64,000 bases of DNA from Flavobacterium sp. M31R6. Lineage in GTDB: Bacteria; Bacteroidota; Bacteroidia; Flavobacteriales; Flavobacteriaceae. How positions within the stretch are numbered: the stretch's first letter is position 1; each line of letters begins with the position of its first letter. The translations under genes and the position numbers were made by a program. Positions 9,474-17,183 of the stretch are shown here, one piece after another. The stretch spans positions 496,001-560,000 of the forward strand of contig NZ_CP054141.1 of NCBI RefSeq assembly GCF_013284035.1, read 5' to 3'. Under the pieces are notes generated by a model. The model did not search any database. It had not been told where the DNA came from and worked only from the letters and a program-made list of their open reading frames with translations.

Positions 9474-10055
9474 TTAATCTTTTATGGTCTCAAAAAAACG
9501 TATTACACCACTTATTGTTTGTTGAAAACTTTCTGATTTATTAGTTTCAACATTTATAAATGGAGCTATTTTTTTGGCCCCTCCTACTTTTTGAAAATCT
9601 GGAACTATTTTTTTTATCTCATCAAAAGCATTGCAGTTATCTGGTATCCTAAATTTTGATTTATTTATATAATTTTGGTGCTTAAAACTTGGATAAGCTT
9701 TATTTACAGCTACAAAATCACCTATATACCAAGATTCAAGTTCTCTGCAAATTATCCGAACTAATTTCGGGCAATTACCATTTTGATTACAAATATTTAA
9801 AAGTTTTTGTTTAAGTATTTTACAATCTGAACTGTCTTGATCTTGCATAATAACAACTCCAACTGCTTCGTGATTCCAATTGCTTAAAAATTTTACTTTT
9901 GATGGTATGTTTTTCTGCAAATCACTTTTTCCTTCGAAACTTCTAATAAAATAATTTCCATTCAAATTCCATTGATTATCAAGAACATTTGGTAATAAGA
10001 TGGTTAAAAATTCTTTCATCGATGGTTCTTCGACTAATATTTCTATTCTCGCCAT
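9474..10055 (-). CDS. TOPRIM-like protein (DUF4276-type), partner of the ATPase
   Basis: A 193-residue protein with the key elements of a TOPRIM fold: an N-terminal strand ending in Glu residues (ILVEEPSMKEFL, residues 6-17), a DxD motif in VVIMQDQDSSD (67-77), and CRELESWYIGD (103-113) with two further acids. This arrangement occurs in DUF4276, RloB/AbiLii and OLD-family nuclease subunits, where the acids bind metal for nucleic-acid cleavage. It starts 3 nt after the ATPase gene stops, so the two are co-transcribed and probably form a complex. Residues past 115 are Lys-rich with no motif I recognise. The role as a defence effector is inferred. Confidence 0.65.
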   Translation of the reverse strand: MARIEILVEEPSMKEFLTILLPNVLDNQWNLNGNYFIRSFEGKSDLQKNIPSKVKFLSNWNHEAVGVVIMQDQDSSDCKILKQKLLNICNQNGNCPKLVRIICRELESWYIGDFVAVNKAYPSFKHQNYINKSKFRIPDNCNAFDEIKKIVPDFQKVGGAKKIAPFINVETNKSESFQQTISGVIRFFETIKD

Positions 10056-10058
10056 AAA

Positions 10059-11261
10059 TTAATTTTTAGGTCCACTACCAATAAAATATCCCTGTTTCCA
10101 TAAATAACCAAGTTTATCACCATCATTAAACAAACTGGATATTGCATCATCATCTGATGCTCTTTTTATACTTGTAAAGCCCTTGTCTTTATTCAGCCAA
10201 AAAAGTTCATCCAATTCTAAGGCATTTACAAAATCCGGTGAGTGCGACGATATAAAGACTTGTCCTCCTCTATTAGCATAATCTCTAAATTCTTCTGCTA
10301 ATTCAACTAAAAGTTCAGGATGCAAATAATTTTCAGGTTCTTCTATACATAATAAAGGATGTGGTTTAGGATCATTAAGTAAAACCAAATAAGCAAACAT
10401 CTTAATCGTTCCGTCTGATACAAATCTGGAAATAAAAGGGTCTTTAAAACTACCATCACTAAATTGTAAAACAATTCGGCCATCTATGGTTTCAGTCGCT
10501 TCAACTTTATCAATACCAGGAACTCTCTCTTTCATTTTATCTAAAATCTTTTGAAAAGTATCTGGATAGTTTTCATATATATATTTGGTAACCTGAGCTA
10601 AGTTATCTCCCGAAGTTGATAAATGTTCGCTTAAACCAGTATCTTCAATATTTTGAGCAGCTTGAATTTGAAAATTAGAAACATACCAATTTTCTAGTAA
10701 TCTTCTAAATGAACTAATAGCATTAAATTTTTGAAATTGTCCTAACCCTTTTATTGCCAAAATATCAGGACTATCCAAAGTTTGCTCCTCTCTTTGTTCT
10801 TTAAATTCTTGTTTAGCAGTTTCAAATTCACTTTCGTTTACAATTGCATTTCCTTTTCCATAAGTGAATTCTAAAAATCTATAAGGTCTCCCTCTATTCC
10901 CTCTCCTATAACTCAATACTTCTTTTGACACAACTGGCATGTTTGTTTCCCCTAAACAAACAGAAAGTTCATACGTTATTAAAGGTTGTTTTTTTCCATC
11001 TACATCAGGATTTCTGAACTTTATTTCAATCTCAATATCACCAACTCCATTTCTTGAATAAACTTCTTTATAGCCACCTCTTTTATTAAGTGCTGTTTTT
11101 ACGTTACTCTTAAGTGCATCACTCAAAAAACCGAATACTTCAAAAAGTGTAGATTTTCCTGCACCATTTGCTCCGAGAAAGACACACATATTTGGTAAAT
11201 CTCTAATTTCAGTATCTTGGTAAACTTTGAAATTTTTTATTCTTATTTTCTCGATTTTCAT
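10059..11261 (-). CDS. AAA/ABC-type ATPase (AAA_21, RecF/OLD-like)
   Basis: A 400-residue SMC/RecF-like ATPase without a long coiled coil. It opens KIRIKNFKVYQD, then Walker A GANGAGKST (30-38), a signature-like VSDGTIK (281-287), Walker B LLCIEEPENYLHP (303-315) and an H-loop FISSHSPDF (336-344). Such ATPases act as sensors or motors in OLD, PARIS, AbiL and retron-type defence modules, paired with a TOPRIM nuclease, as here. By hand counts on sample lines the pair is about 33 percent GC, against 38-40 percent in the flanking genes, which hints at acquisition. It has a leader of its own (11262-11350), so it is likely transcribed separately from the GH3-like gene upstream. Confidence 0.8.
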   Translation of the reverse strand: MKIEKIRIKNFKVYQDTEIRDLPNMCVFLGANGAGKSTLFEVFGFLSDALKSNVKTALNKRGGYKEVYSRNGVGDIEIEIKFRNPDVDGKKQPLITYELSVCLGETNMPVVSKEVLSYRRGNRGRPYRFLEFTYGKGNAIVNESEFETAKQEFKEQREEQTLDSPDILAIKGLGQFQKFNAISSFRRLLENWYVSNFQIQAAQNIEDTGLSEHLSTSGDNLAQVTKYIYENYPDTFQKILDKMKERVPGIDKVEATETIDGRIVLQFSDGSFKDPFISRFVSDGTIKMFAYLVLLNDPKPHPLLCIEEPENYLHPELLVELAEEFRDYANRGGQVFISSHSPDFVNALELDELFWLNKDKGFTSIKRASDDDAISSLFNDGDKLGYLWKQGYFIGSGPKN

Positions 11262-11350
11262 TTTTAGAACTTTTTGTTTAAATATACTTCAAAAATTTTA
11301 ATGAAGAATAATATTATATACCAAAGCATTTCATTTATAAATAAATGCTA

Positions 11351-12853
11351 TTAATCTTTACTATCCTGGGTTTTTTCTAACAAATCCACAATTTTCCTGT
11401 CATTGGAAAGCCTTGGGATTTTATTCTGCCCCCCTAATTTCCCAATGGATTTCATATAGTCCTGGAAACCGTTTTTAGCCACTTTGGTGACAACCAATTT
11501 TTTCAAAACATGACCCACAATCAAATCATCATAGTAAATGTTTTGTTTTCTCATGGCATTGTCCAGCGCTTCCGCAAAAGCAATACTGTCTTCCGGTTCG
11601 TTCTCAAATTCGATAAACCATTCATGATACGGCAAACCTTCAATAGGCGTGATTTGTGGCGCCACAGTAAATTCATTCACTCTTATTGTTGTTCCTATCA
11701 TGGCTTCCTGCAAAGCGTGTTCAACTTCTTTGCCAATAACATGCTCTCCAAAAGCCGAGATATAATGCTTGATTCGACCTGAAACAATAACTCGATATGG
11801 TTTCAAAGAAGTAAACTGAACGGTGTCGCCAATATTATAAGCCCAAAGCCCTGCGTTGGTCGAAATAATCAAAACATAGTTTACGCCCAACTCCACTTCA
11901 CCTATGGTATAACGTTTTGGACTTTCGGTAAAAAAGTCTTCGCTTTTTATAAATTCATAAAAAATTCCGGCATTCAGCAACAACAACATTCCTTTTTCTT
12001 TTTGGGAATCCTGATAAGCAAAAAAACCTTCCGAGGCGGGAAATAATTCGATGCTATCAACTTTTCTGCCTATAAGGTTTTCAAATTTAGCTCTGTATGG
12101 TTCATAATTAACACCACCATAAATAAACAAATTGAAATTCTTGAAAATCTCACCAACGGGCTTTCCTGCTCTTTGTTGCAGTTTTTCAAAATACATTTGT
12201 ACCCATGATGGAATTCCTGAAATTATGGACATATCTTCGTCAATGGTTTCATTGACAATTGCATTTACTTTGGTTTCCCAATCTTCAATACAATTGGTTT
12301 CCCAAGAAGGCAGTCGGTTTTTTTGCAAATATTTTGGAACAAAATGTGCCACAATTCCAGACAATCTTCCCAGTTTTATTCCATATTTCTCTTCCAGAAT
12401 GGGACTTCCCTGCAAAAAAATCATTTTCCCCTTTACAAAATCGGCATTTTTGGTTTCGTGTATGTAAAGCAAAATCGCATTTCGGGCTGCTTCAATATGA
12501 TATGGCATTGATTCCTTGGTCAACGGAATGTATTTCGCTCCCGATGTCGTTCCCGAAGTTTTTGCAAAATAAAGTGGTTTCCCTTTCCAAAGTATATTTT
12601 CTTCCCCCTTTACTACTCTATCCACATAGGGTTTCAAAGCTTCGTAATCGCGAACAGGAACTTGTTTTGCAAAATCCTCATAGCTTTTTATCTGGTCAAA
12701 ATCATGGTCTTTCCCAAATTGAGTTTGCTTAGCGGTCTGTATCAAACTTTGGAAAACAGCTTTCTGGGTTTCAACTGGAGAATTGGCCCAAGCTTGTGTC
12801 TTTTTATATATTTTTTGTGCAAAAATTTTTGCTGCAATCGATTTTAGTGACAT
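11351..12853 (-). CDS. GH3-like acyl-adenylate-forming enzyme
   Basis: A 500-residue protein of the GH3 auxin-responsive family as found in Bacteroidota, a branch of the ANL adenylating superfamily. It shows the ATP-binding P-loop-like AKTSGTTSGAKYIPLT (around residue 103), LFPASEGFFAYQ, the YNIGDT hinge region and the VSGRIKHYISAFGEHV stretch typical of GH3. In plants these enzymes conjugate amino acids to acyl acids; the bacterial substrate is unknown. It follows the membrane stub at 12912 by 58 nt and the two may be co-transcribed. Confidence 0.85.
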   Translation of the reverse strand: MSLKSIAAKIFAQKIYKKTQAWANSPVETQKAVFQSLIQTAKQTQFGKDHDFDQIKSYEDFAKQVPVRDYEALKPYVDRVVKGEENILWKGKPLYFAKTSGTTSGAKYIPLTKESMPYHIEAARNAILLYIHETKNADFVKGKMIFLQGSPILEEKYGIKLGRLSGIVAHFVPKYLQKNRLPSWETNCIEDWETKVNAIVNETIDEDMSIISGIPSWVQMYFEKLQQRAGKPVGEIFKNFNLFIYGGVNYEPYRAKFENLIGRKVDSIELFPASEGFFAYQDSQKEKGMLLLLNAGIFYEFIKSEDFFTESPKRYTIGEVELGVNYVLIISTNAGLWAYNIGDTVQFTSLKPYRVIVSGRIKHYISAFGEHVIGKEVEHALQEAMIGTTIRVNEFTVAPQITPIEGLPYHEWFIEFENEPEDSIAFAEALDNAMRKQNIYYDDLIVGHVLKKLVVTKVAKNGFQDYMKSIGKLGGQNKIPRLSNDRKIVDLLEKTQDSKD

Positions 12854-12911
12854 TCTTTTGGGCTTTGTTTAAAAATTGTAATATTCTGTTATAATTCCGA
12901 AGCTATTCGGA

Positions 12912-13424
12912 TTATTTTTTAGTGTTTAGGTTCTTTCCTTTTGGGGAGGATTGCTGAGTGTTCTCTTCTTTATTCACTCTTTCCCTCAACTCCTTTTCTT
13001 TTTCAGAAGCTGATAAATCTACTGGTTCTAAAGCTTCATCAGCACTTGAAAGGATAGAATCTTTGTTGAATTTGGCGTATTCCAAATCACCGTTCAGCAC
13101 TTTTTGAATCGATTTTATATAGGCTTCATTTTTCTTCAAAGCTATGGAAAGGGAATCCGATTTTAATGCCAAAACCGTTGCGTCTCTCTTTAGTTGAGAA
13201 GAAGAATAACCGGGTATGAATTCTCGTAAAGGAGTAAAAGCAATCAAAACGGTTGTAATCGAAATCAGGAAAATAGCACCCAATGAAAGCGAAACAAAGA
13301 CGCTCATAATGTTCAATTTAAAAGAAAAAATTTCCTCAAAAGTATCCTCGTTCAAAATTATTAATCGGTTTTTGATTAATAATCTGTCAAAAAACTTCTT
13401 CTTTTTTAATCGATTTCTGGACAT
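12912..13424 (-). CDS. single-pass membrane protein resembling the N-terminal part of M23-type peptidases
   Basis: A 170-residue protein with a basic N-terminus, one membrane helix near residues 38-62 and a periplasmic tail containing FTPLREFIPGYSS and a short helical stretch. This opening resembles the anchor region of Bacteroidota M23 metallopeptidases usually encoded beside tatA and the GH3-like gene, but the peptidase domain itself is absent. The C-terminus is charged and low complexity (KEKELRERVNKEE, then SPKGKNLNTKK). It may be a scaffold or a shortened relative; no enzymatic residues are visible. A -33/-7 promoter lies at 13442-13469. Confidence 0.6.
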   Translation of the reverse strand: MSRNRLKKKKFFDRLLIKNRLIILNEDTFEEIFSFKLNIMSVFVSLSLGAIFLISITTVLIAFTPLREFIPGYSSSQLKRDATVLALKSDSLSIALKKNEAYIKSIQKVLNGDLEYAKFNKDSILSSADEALEPVDLSASEKEKELRERVNKEENTQQSSPKGKNLNTKK

Positions 13425-13441
13425 GATATTTGTTTAAGTCA

Positions 13442-13469
13442 CAAATATAATAATTTAAAGCGTTGCCAA
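13442..13469 (-). promoter_or_regulatory. putative promoter of the membrane stub / GH3 genes
   Basis: On the minus strand a TTG (13467-13469), 17 nt, and TATATTTG (13442-13449) match the flavobacterial TTG / TAnnTTTG promoter. The start codon is 18 nt further on. Confidence 0.5.
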
Positions 13470-13581
13470 CACTAGCCTCCTCTAAGTAGTTGAATTCTTA
13501 AGTTCACAATTTTATAAAATATTTAACGCTGTCAAAAGCAAATAAATCAGTCAAAATGAATGCGTATTAAGTTATTCTATA

Positions 13582-13589
13582 TACATTTG
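13582..13589 (+). promoter_or_regulatory. putative -7 box for tatA
   Basis: TACATTTG fits TAnnTTTG, 46 nt upstream of the tatA ATG. No TTG is present at the expected -33 position, so this is tentative. Confidence 0.3.
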
Positions 13590-13635
13590 CACATTAGATT
13601 TATTACAAATTTGCTACGGCATTAAATATTCAATC

Positions 13636-13809
13636 ATGGGAAGATTAGGTTTACCAGAAATCCTTGTTATATTGGCAGTTGTTTTATTACTTTTTGGAGG
13701 TAAAAAAATTCCAGAATTAATGAAAGGTTTAGGAAGCGGTGTTAAAGAATTTAAAAACGCAGCCAAAGACGATCAGCCAGCTGACAAAAAAGAAGAAGAA
13801 GTAAAGTAA
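13636..13809 (+). CDS. tatA: Sec-independent translocase subunit TatA/E
   Basis: A 57-residue protein, short but complete. It has an N-terminal membrane helix ([20 protein letters not shown]), the hinge [13 protein letters not shown] with the FGxxKxPEL-type motif of TatA, an amphipathic helix and an acidic/lysine tail. TatA oligomers form the pore for folded twin-arginine substrates in the inner membrane, working with TatC, which is not in this window. Its position beside the M23-like and GH3-like genes is common in Bacteroidota. The gene is closed by the bidirectional terminator at 13892-13927. Confidence 0.85.
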   Translation: MGRLGLPEILVILAVVLLLFGGKKIPELMKGLGSGVKEFKNAAKDDQPADKKEEEVK

Positions 13810-13891
13810 GAATTTTTTATAAAAAATTCCTAAATCTTAAATTCCAAATTCCAATATTTATATAGGGAGTTTGGAATTTTTTATTTTATAC

Positions 13892-13927
13892 AAAAAAGCC
13901 TTTTCAGGAGTTGAAAAGGCTTTTTTT
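13892..13927. terminator. bidirectional terminator between tatA and the nitrate-type operon
   Basis: AAAAAAGCCTTTTCA, a 5-nt loop and TGAAAAGGCTTTTTT form a near-perfect stem with T-runs on both strands. It serves both convergent units. Confidence 0.85.
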
Positions 13928-13941
13928 GGCAACAAACTTAA

Positions 13942-14748
13942 CTAATTTTTATAGGTAACCCCCATATCCTCAATCGAAAAATGATCAGTCAAGAGATGCA
14001 ATAAATGATCTCTTAATTCGATATATTCTGGGGTTTTTACGATTTCAATCTTATTTCGGGGTCTTGCTAAATTTACCGTAACTATTTCACGAATCGTAGA
14101 GGCTGGGCCATTATGTAAAACCACAATTCGGTCTGACAAAAACAACGCTTCTTCGATATCGTGCGTAATCATTATAATAGTTTTTTCTCTGTTGTCCAGA
14201 TTCCACAGTTTTAAAACTTCGAGCTGCATAGATCCTTTTGTTAAAGCGTCAAGCGCTCCAAAAGGTTCGTCCATCAACAATACTCCTGGATTAATGGCAA
14301 AAGCTCTCGCAATAGCCACTCTTTGCTTCATTCCACCAGAAAGTTGTCCAGGAAGTTTATCTTTATGTTGGAACAAATTAACCATTTTTAGGTTTTTGAT
14401 CACGATTTCGTGTTTCTCTGCTGTGGAGCAATCCATAACAGAATCTACCGCCTGAAAAATGTTGTTTTCCACAGTTAACCAAGGCAATAACGAATAGTTT
14501 TGGAAAACAATTCCACGATCTGGTCCTGGCCCTTTGATGTTTTTATTATCTAATAATACCGATCCGCCAGTTGGGGTCAGCATTCCTCCTATCGCATTCA
14601 TAATGGTTGATTTTCCACAGCCTGAGTGTCCGATGATGGATATGATTTCACCTTTTTTGATAGAAAGGTTAATGTCTTTTACTGCAATGTATTTTCCTTT
14701 TGGAGTTGGAAAAGATATTTCCAAATCTTTTATTTCTAAATAGCTCAT
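13942..14748 (-). CDS. nitrate-type ABC transporter ATP-binding protein
   Basis: A 268-residue ABC ATPase with Walker A GHSGCGKST, signature LSGGMKQR, Walker B VLLMDEPFGALD and the switch histidine in IMITHDIEEALFLSDR. It belongs to the NrtD/SsuB/TauB family that powers uptake of nitrate, sulfonates or similar anions. The nitrate assignment comes from the NrtA-like binding protein in the same operon. It is the last gene of the leftward operon, 137 nt after the permease, with a long inverted repeat in that gap and a strong terminator just downstream. Confidence 0.8.
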   Translation of the reverse strand: MSYLEIKDLEISFPTPKGKYIAVKDINLSIKKGEIISIIGHSGCGKSTIMNAIGGMLTPTGGSVLLDNKNIKGPGPDRGIVFQNYSLLPWLTVENNIFQAVDSVMDCSTAEKHEIVIKNLKMVNLFQHKDKLPGQLSGGMKQRVAIARAFAINPGVLLMDEPFGALDALTKGSMQLEVLKLWNLDNREKTIIMITHDIEEALFLSDRIVVLHNGPASTIREIVTVNLARPRNKIEIVKTPEYIELRDHLLHLLTDHFSIEDMGVTYKN

Positions 14749-14785
14749 GGTGTTTTTGTTTAATATTGTTTAAAAATTTAAGGGT

Positions 14786-14885
14786 AAAAGTTTAAAGTTG
14801 TTTAATGGTTTAAAGTTTGGGTGATAGTAAGCTTAAGTTTTTCAACTATATTAAACTTTTAAACAACTTTAAACCTCTAAACTAT
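14786..14885. repeat. intergenic inverted repeat (TTTAAAGTT type)
   Basis: A 16-base stretch GTTTAAAGTTGTTTAA at 14790-14805 is exactly complementary to 14859-14874, with further partial pairing either side (14806-14818 and 14846-14858). It fills the gap between the permease and ATPase genes of one operon. The same short words recur at 28996-29032 and 29427-29491. Confidence 0.75.
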
Positions 14886-15773
14886 TTAAGCTTTATAAGA
14901 CACTTTATTTTCAATCATTGTAAAAAATCCGTCAAAAATAATTCCCACAAATCCGATGATGATGATGGCTGAAATCACTTTTTCCAAACTCAATGCATTC
15001 CAGCTGTCCCATACGAAAAATCCAATTCCTGCACCACCTGATAACATTTCGCCGGCAACGATAACCAACCAGGCTACGCTGATGCTCAATCGCAATCCTG
15101 TGATAATGTGTGGCAAGGTGTATGGAAAAACAACTTTGGTTAAATATCTCCATTTTGAAAATCCAAAAGCCTTGGCTACATTTTTATGGTCTTGCGGAAT
15201 CGTTCCCACCCCAAAAGCAGTGTTGATTAATGTGGACCACAATGAGGTGATAAACACTATAAATATGGTCGCCATTCCGGTGTCTTTGAAAACAACCAAA
15301 CCTATAGGAAACCAAGCCAAAGGCGAAACTGGCTTTAAAAACTGAACTATAGGGTAAAATATTTTTTTGAAAAAAGCACTGGCTCCAATCAAGATTCCGA
15401 ACGGAATTGCGAATAAAGAGCCCAATGAAAATCCCAATAAAACGGTTTTTATAGAGACAAACAATTGTAGGCCAATTCCTTTGTCGTTTGGGCCATAATC
15501 ATAAAATGGATCGCTCAACATTTCGAATAAAACGGTTAATGTTGCCTTTGGTCCAGGAAGTGCATCTTTTGTATAATAACTCAATAAGCTCCAAAATCCG
15601 CAAAAAATGGTCAATCCAATACAAGCAAACGCAATTGATTTTGCTTTTTCTAAAATATAGCGTGACGCTTTTTTAAGGTTCTTTTTCTTAATTACTTTAC
15701 CAAAAGTGTTTTGGAGAACGTAGTTTTTTTTAACTATCTCCGTTTCGATTGTTGCTGTAGTTGAATGTGACAT
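14886..15773 (-). CDS. nitrate-type ABC transporter permease
   Basis: A 295-residue inner-membrane permease of the BPD/SsuC-NrtB type. About six hydrophobic helices follow a charged N-terminal tail, with the EAA-like coupling loop in AKAFGFSKWRYLTKVVFPYTLPHIITGL that contacts the ATPase. It pairs with the binding protein encoded upstream and the ATPase downstream. Both neighbouring gaps (143 and 137 nt) are long for an operon and hold inverted repeats. Confidence 0.8.
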   Translation of the reverse strand: MSHSTTATIETEIVKKNYVLQNTFGKVIKKKNLKKASRYILEKAKSIAFACIGLTIFCGFWSLLSYYTKDALPGPKATLTVLFEMLSDPFYDYGPNDKGIGLQLFVSIKTVLLGFSLGSLFAIPFGILIGASAFFKKIFYPIVQFLKPVSPLAWFPIGLVVFKDTGMATIFIVFITSLWSTLINTAFGVGTIPQDHKNVAKAFGFSKWRYLTKVVFPYTLPHIITGLRLSISVAWLVIVAGEMLSGGAGIGFFVWDSWNALSLEKVISAIIIIGFVGIIFDGFFTMIENKVSYKA

Positions 15774-15800
15774 AATGCTGTAATTTAATGTTGTTTTTTA

Positions 15801-15911
15801 GTTGCTGAGATTCTGAGAATCTAAGTAGCTAAGATTTAATAAACAATTTAAAAGAAGTTATAACACTTTTAAAAAAGACTTAGAATCTTAGCTACTTAGT
15901 TTCTTAGTAAC
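15801..15911. repeat. intergenic inverted repeat between binding-protein and permease genes
   Basis: CTAAGTAGCTAAGATT at 15821-15836 is exactly complementary to 15884-15899, and the outer arms 15801-15810 and 15902-15911 pair at 8 of 10 positions. The loop is about 47 nt. There is no T-run that would make it a simple terminator. Confidence 0.8.
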
Positions 15912-15916
15912 TCCTC

Positions 15917-17155
15917 TTATTTTTTCACCACTTTTAAATAAGCAGATGGATTATTCGGGTTGAAAACCGTTTTGTCCATCGTAAGAGAAAAAGGTTTCAT
16001 ATCGTCTGTTGGGATTTTGATTTTCATGCTTTTGGCTACTTCTTCGTATAAATCCTGTAGAATCAGTTTATCGGCAATCGCTTTATAATTTGGTTCTTCT
16101 TTCAAATATCCAAATCGTACAAATTGTGCCATAGCCCAGATTGCGTATGATTTACGAGGGTAGTTTACGGTTCCTCCTTTGTAAAACAACATATAATCAT
16201 CGGTATAAACTTCGGTTCCTTGGTTACAACCTAAGTTATAATCTCCCATCAGTCTGGATTCAATTACATCGGCAGGCGCGTTTACATAAGGCGCTTTCCC
16301 AATGATGGCGGCCGCTTTCTTACGATTCGCTGGATTATCCAACCAGATGCATGCTTCCATAATCGCTTTCATAACTTTCTTTAAATCTTCGCGACGTTTC
16401 TCGCTAAATTCTTTGTTGACAACCAAAGCTTTTTCTGGGTGGTCTTTCCAGATATCTTGAGAGGCAATTTGTGTAAATCCAATTCCTTGTTTTACTGCAA
16501 CACCGCCCCAAGGCTCTCCTACGCAGTATCCATCCATGTTACCCACTTTCATGTTGGCAACCATTTGAGGAGGCGGAATCGTAATGATTTTTACCGCTTT
16601 TTGATTTAATCCTGCCAATGACATCCAGTTTCTCAACCATAAATCGTGAGTTCCTCCAGGGAAAGTCATGGCAAAAGTCACTTCTTTTTCGGCTTTCAAT
16701 TTGGCAGCCACAACAGGAGTCACTTTATTCATTTGTTTGAATCCCACTTTCCCACAAAAATCATTGGATAGTGTAATTGCTTGTCCGTTTACGCTAAGCA
16801 TCATAGCGATTTTCATCTCAGAACCTGCCTTTCCTCCTACTCCAGTGTACACTGAAAAAGGCATAGTGTATAAACAGTGTGCTCCGTCTAATTCGCCAGT
16901 TAAGATTTTGTCACGAACATTAGCCCAAGACGTTTCTTTGGTTACAACAACCTCAACGCCGTATTTTTTGAATAAACCCAATTCTTTGGCCATTACGATT
17001 GGCGAACAATCGGTCAAGGGAATGAAACCTAATTTGATCGGTTCGCCAGCAATTGGCGGTTTTGGATTTGTTTTGAAAGAAGAGAACAAAACCACGCACA
17101 CTACCAACATCAAGGTGGTAAAAAGTGTGCTTATCTGTTTTTTAGTCTGTATCAT
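15917..17155 (-). CDS. NrtA/CmpA-type substrate-binding protein
   Basis: A 412-residue periplasmic binding protein with an N-terminal hydrophobic export segment (residues about 10-27). The mature part begins IKLGFIPLTDCSPIVMAKELGLFKKYG, the classic NrtA/CmpA/SsuA opening; further marks are TFPGGTHDLWLRNWM and MDGYCVGEPWGGVAV, which line the ligand cleft in nitrate and bicarbonate binders. The length and these motifs favour nitrate or nitrite over sulfonates. It starts 28 nt after the outer-membrane channel gene and is followed by permease and ATPase genes. Confidence 0.8.
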   Translation of the reverse strand: MIQTKKQISTLFTTLMLVVCVVLFSSFKTNPKPPIAGEPIKLGFIPLTDCSPIVMAKELGLFKKYGVEVVVTKETSWANVRDKILTGELDGAHCLYTMPFSVYTGVGGKAGSEMKIAMMLSVNGQAITLSNDFCGKVGFKQMNKVTPVVAAKLKAEKEVTFAMTFPGGTHDLWLRNWMSLAGLNQKAVKIITIPPPQMVANMKVGNMDGYCVGEPWGGVAVKQGIGFTQIASQDIWKDHPEKALVVNKEFSEKRREDLKKVMKAIMEACIWLDNPANRKKAAAIIGKAPYVNAPADVIESRLMGDYNLGCNQGTEVYTDDYMLFYKGGTVNYPRKSYAIWAMAQFVRFGYLKEEPNYKAIADKLILQDLYEEVAKSMKIKIPTDDMKPFSLTMDKTVFNPNNPSAYLKVVKK

Positions 17156-17183
17156 TTTTATAGTTTTTAAATCGTTAATTCAA

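Noticed and set aside
12259..12732. 157-codon open frame on the plus strand
   Set aside because: Antisense to the GH3-like gene, whose motifs are complete; the composition is typical of a shadow frame.
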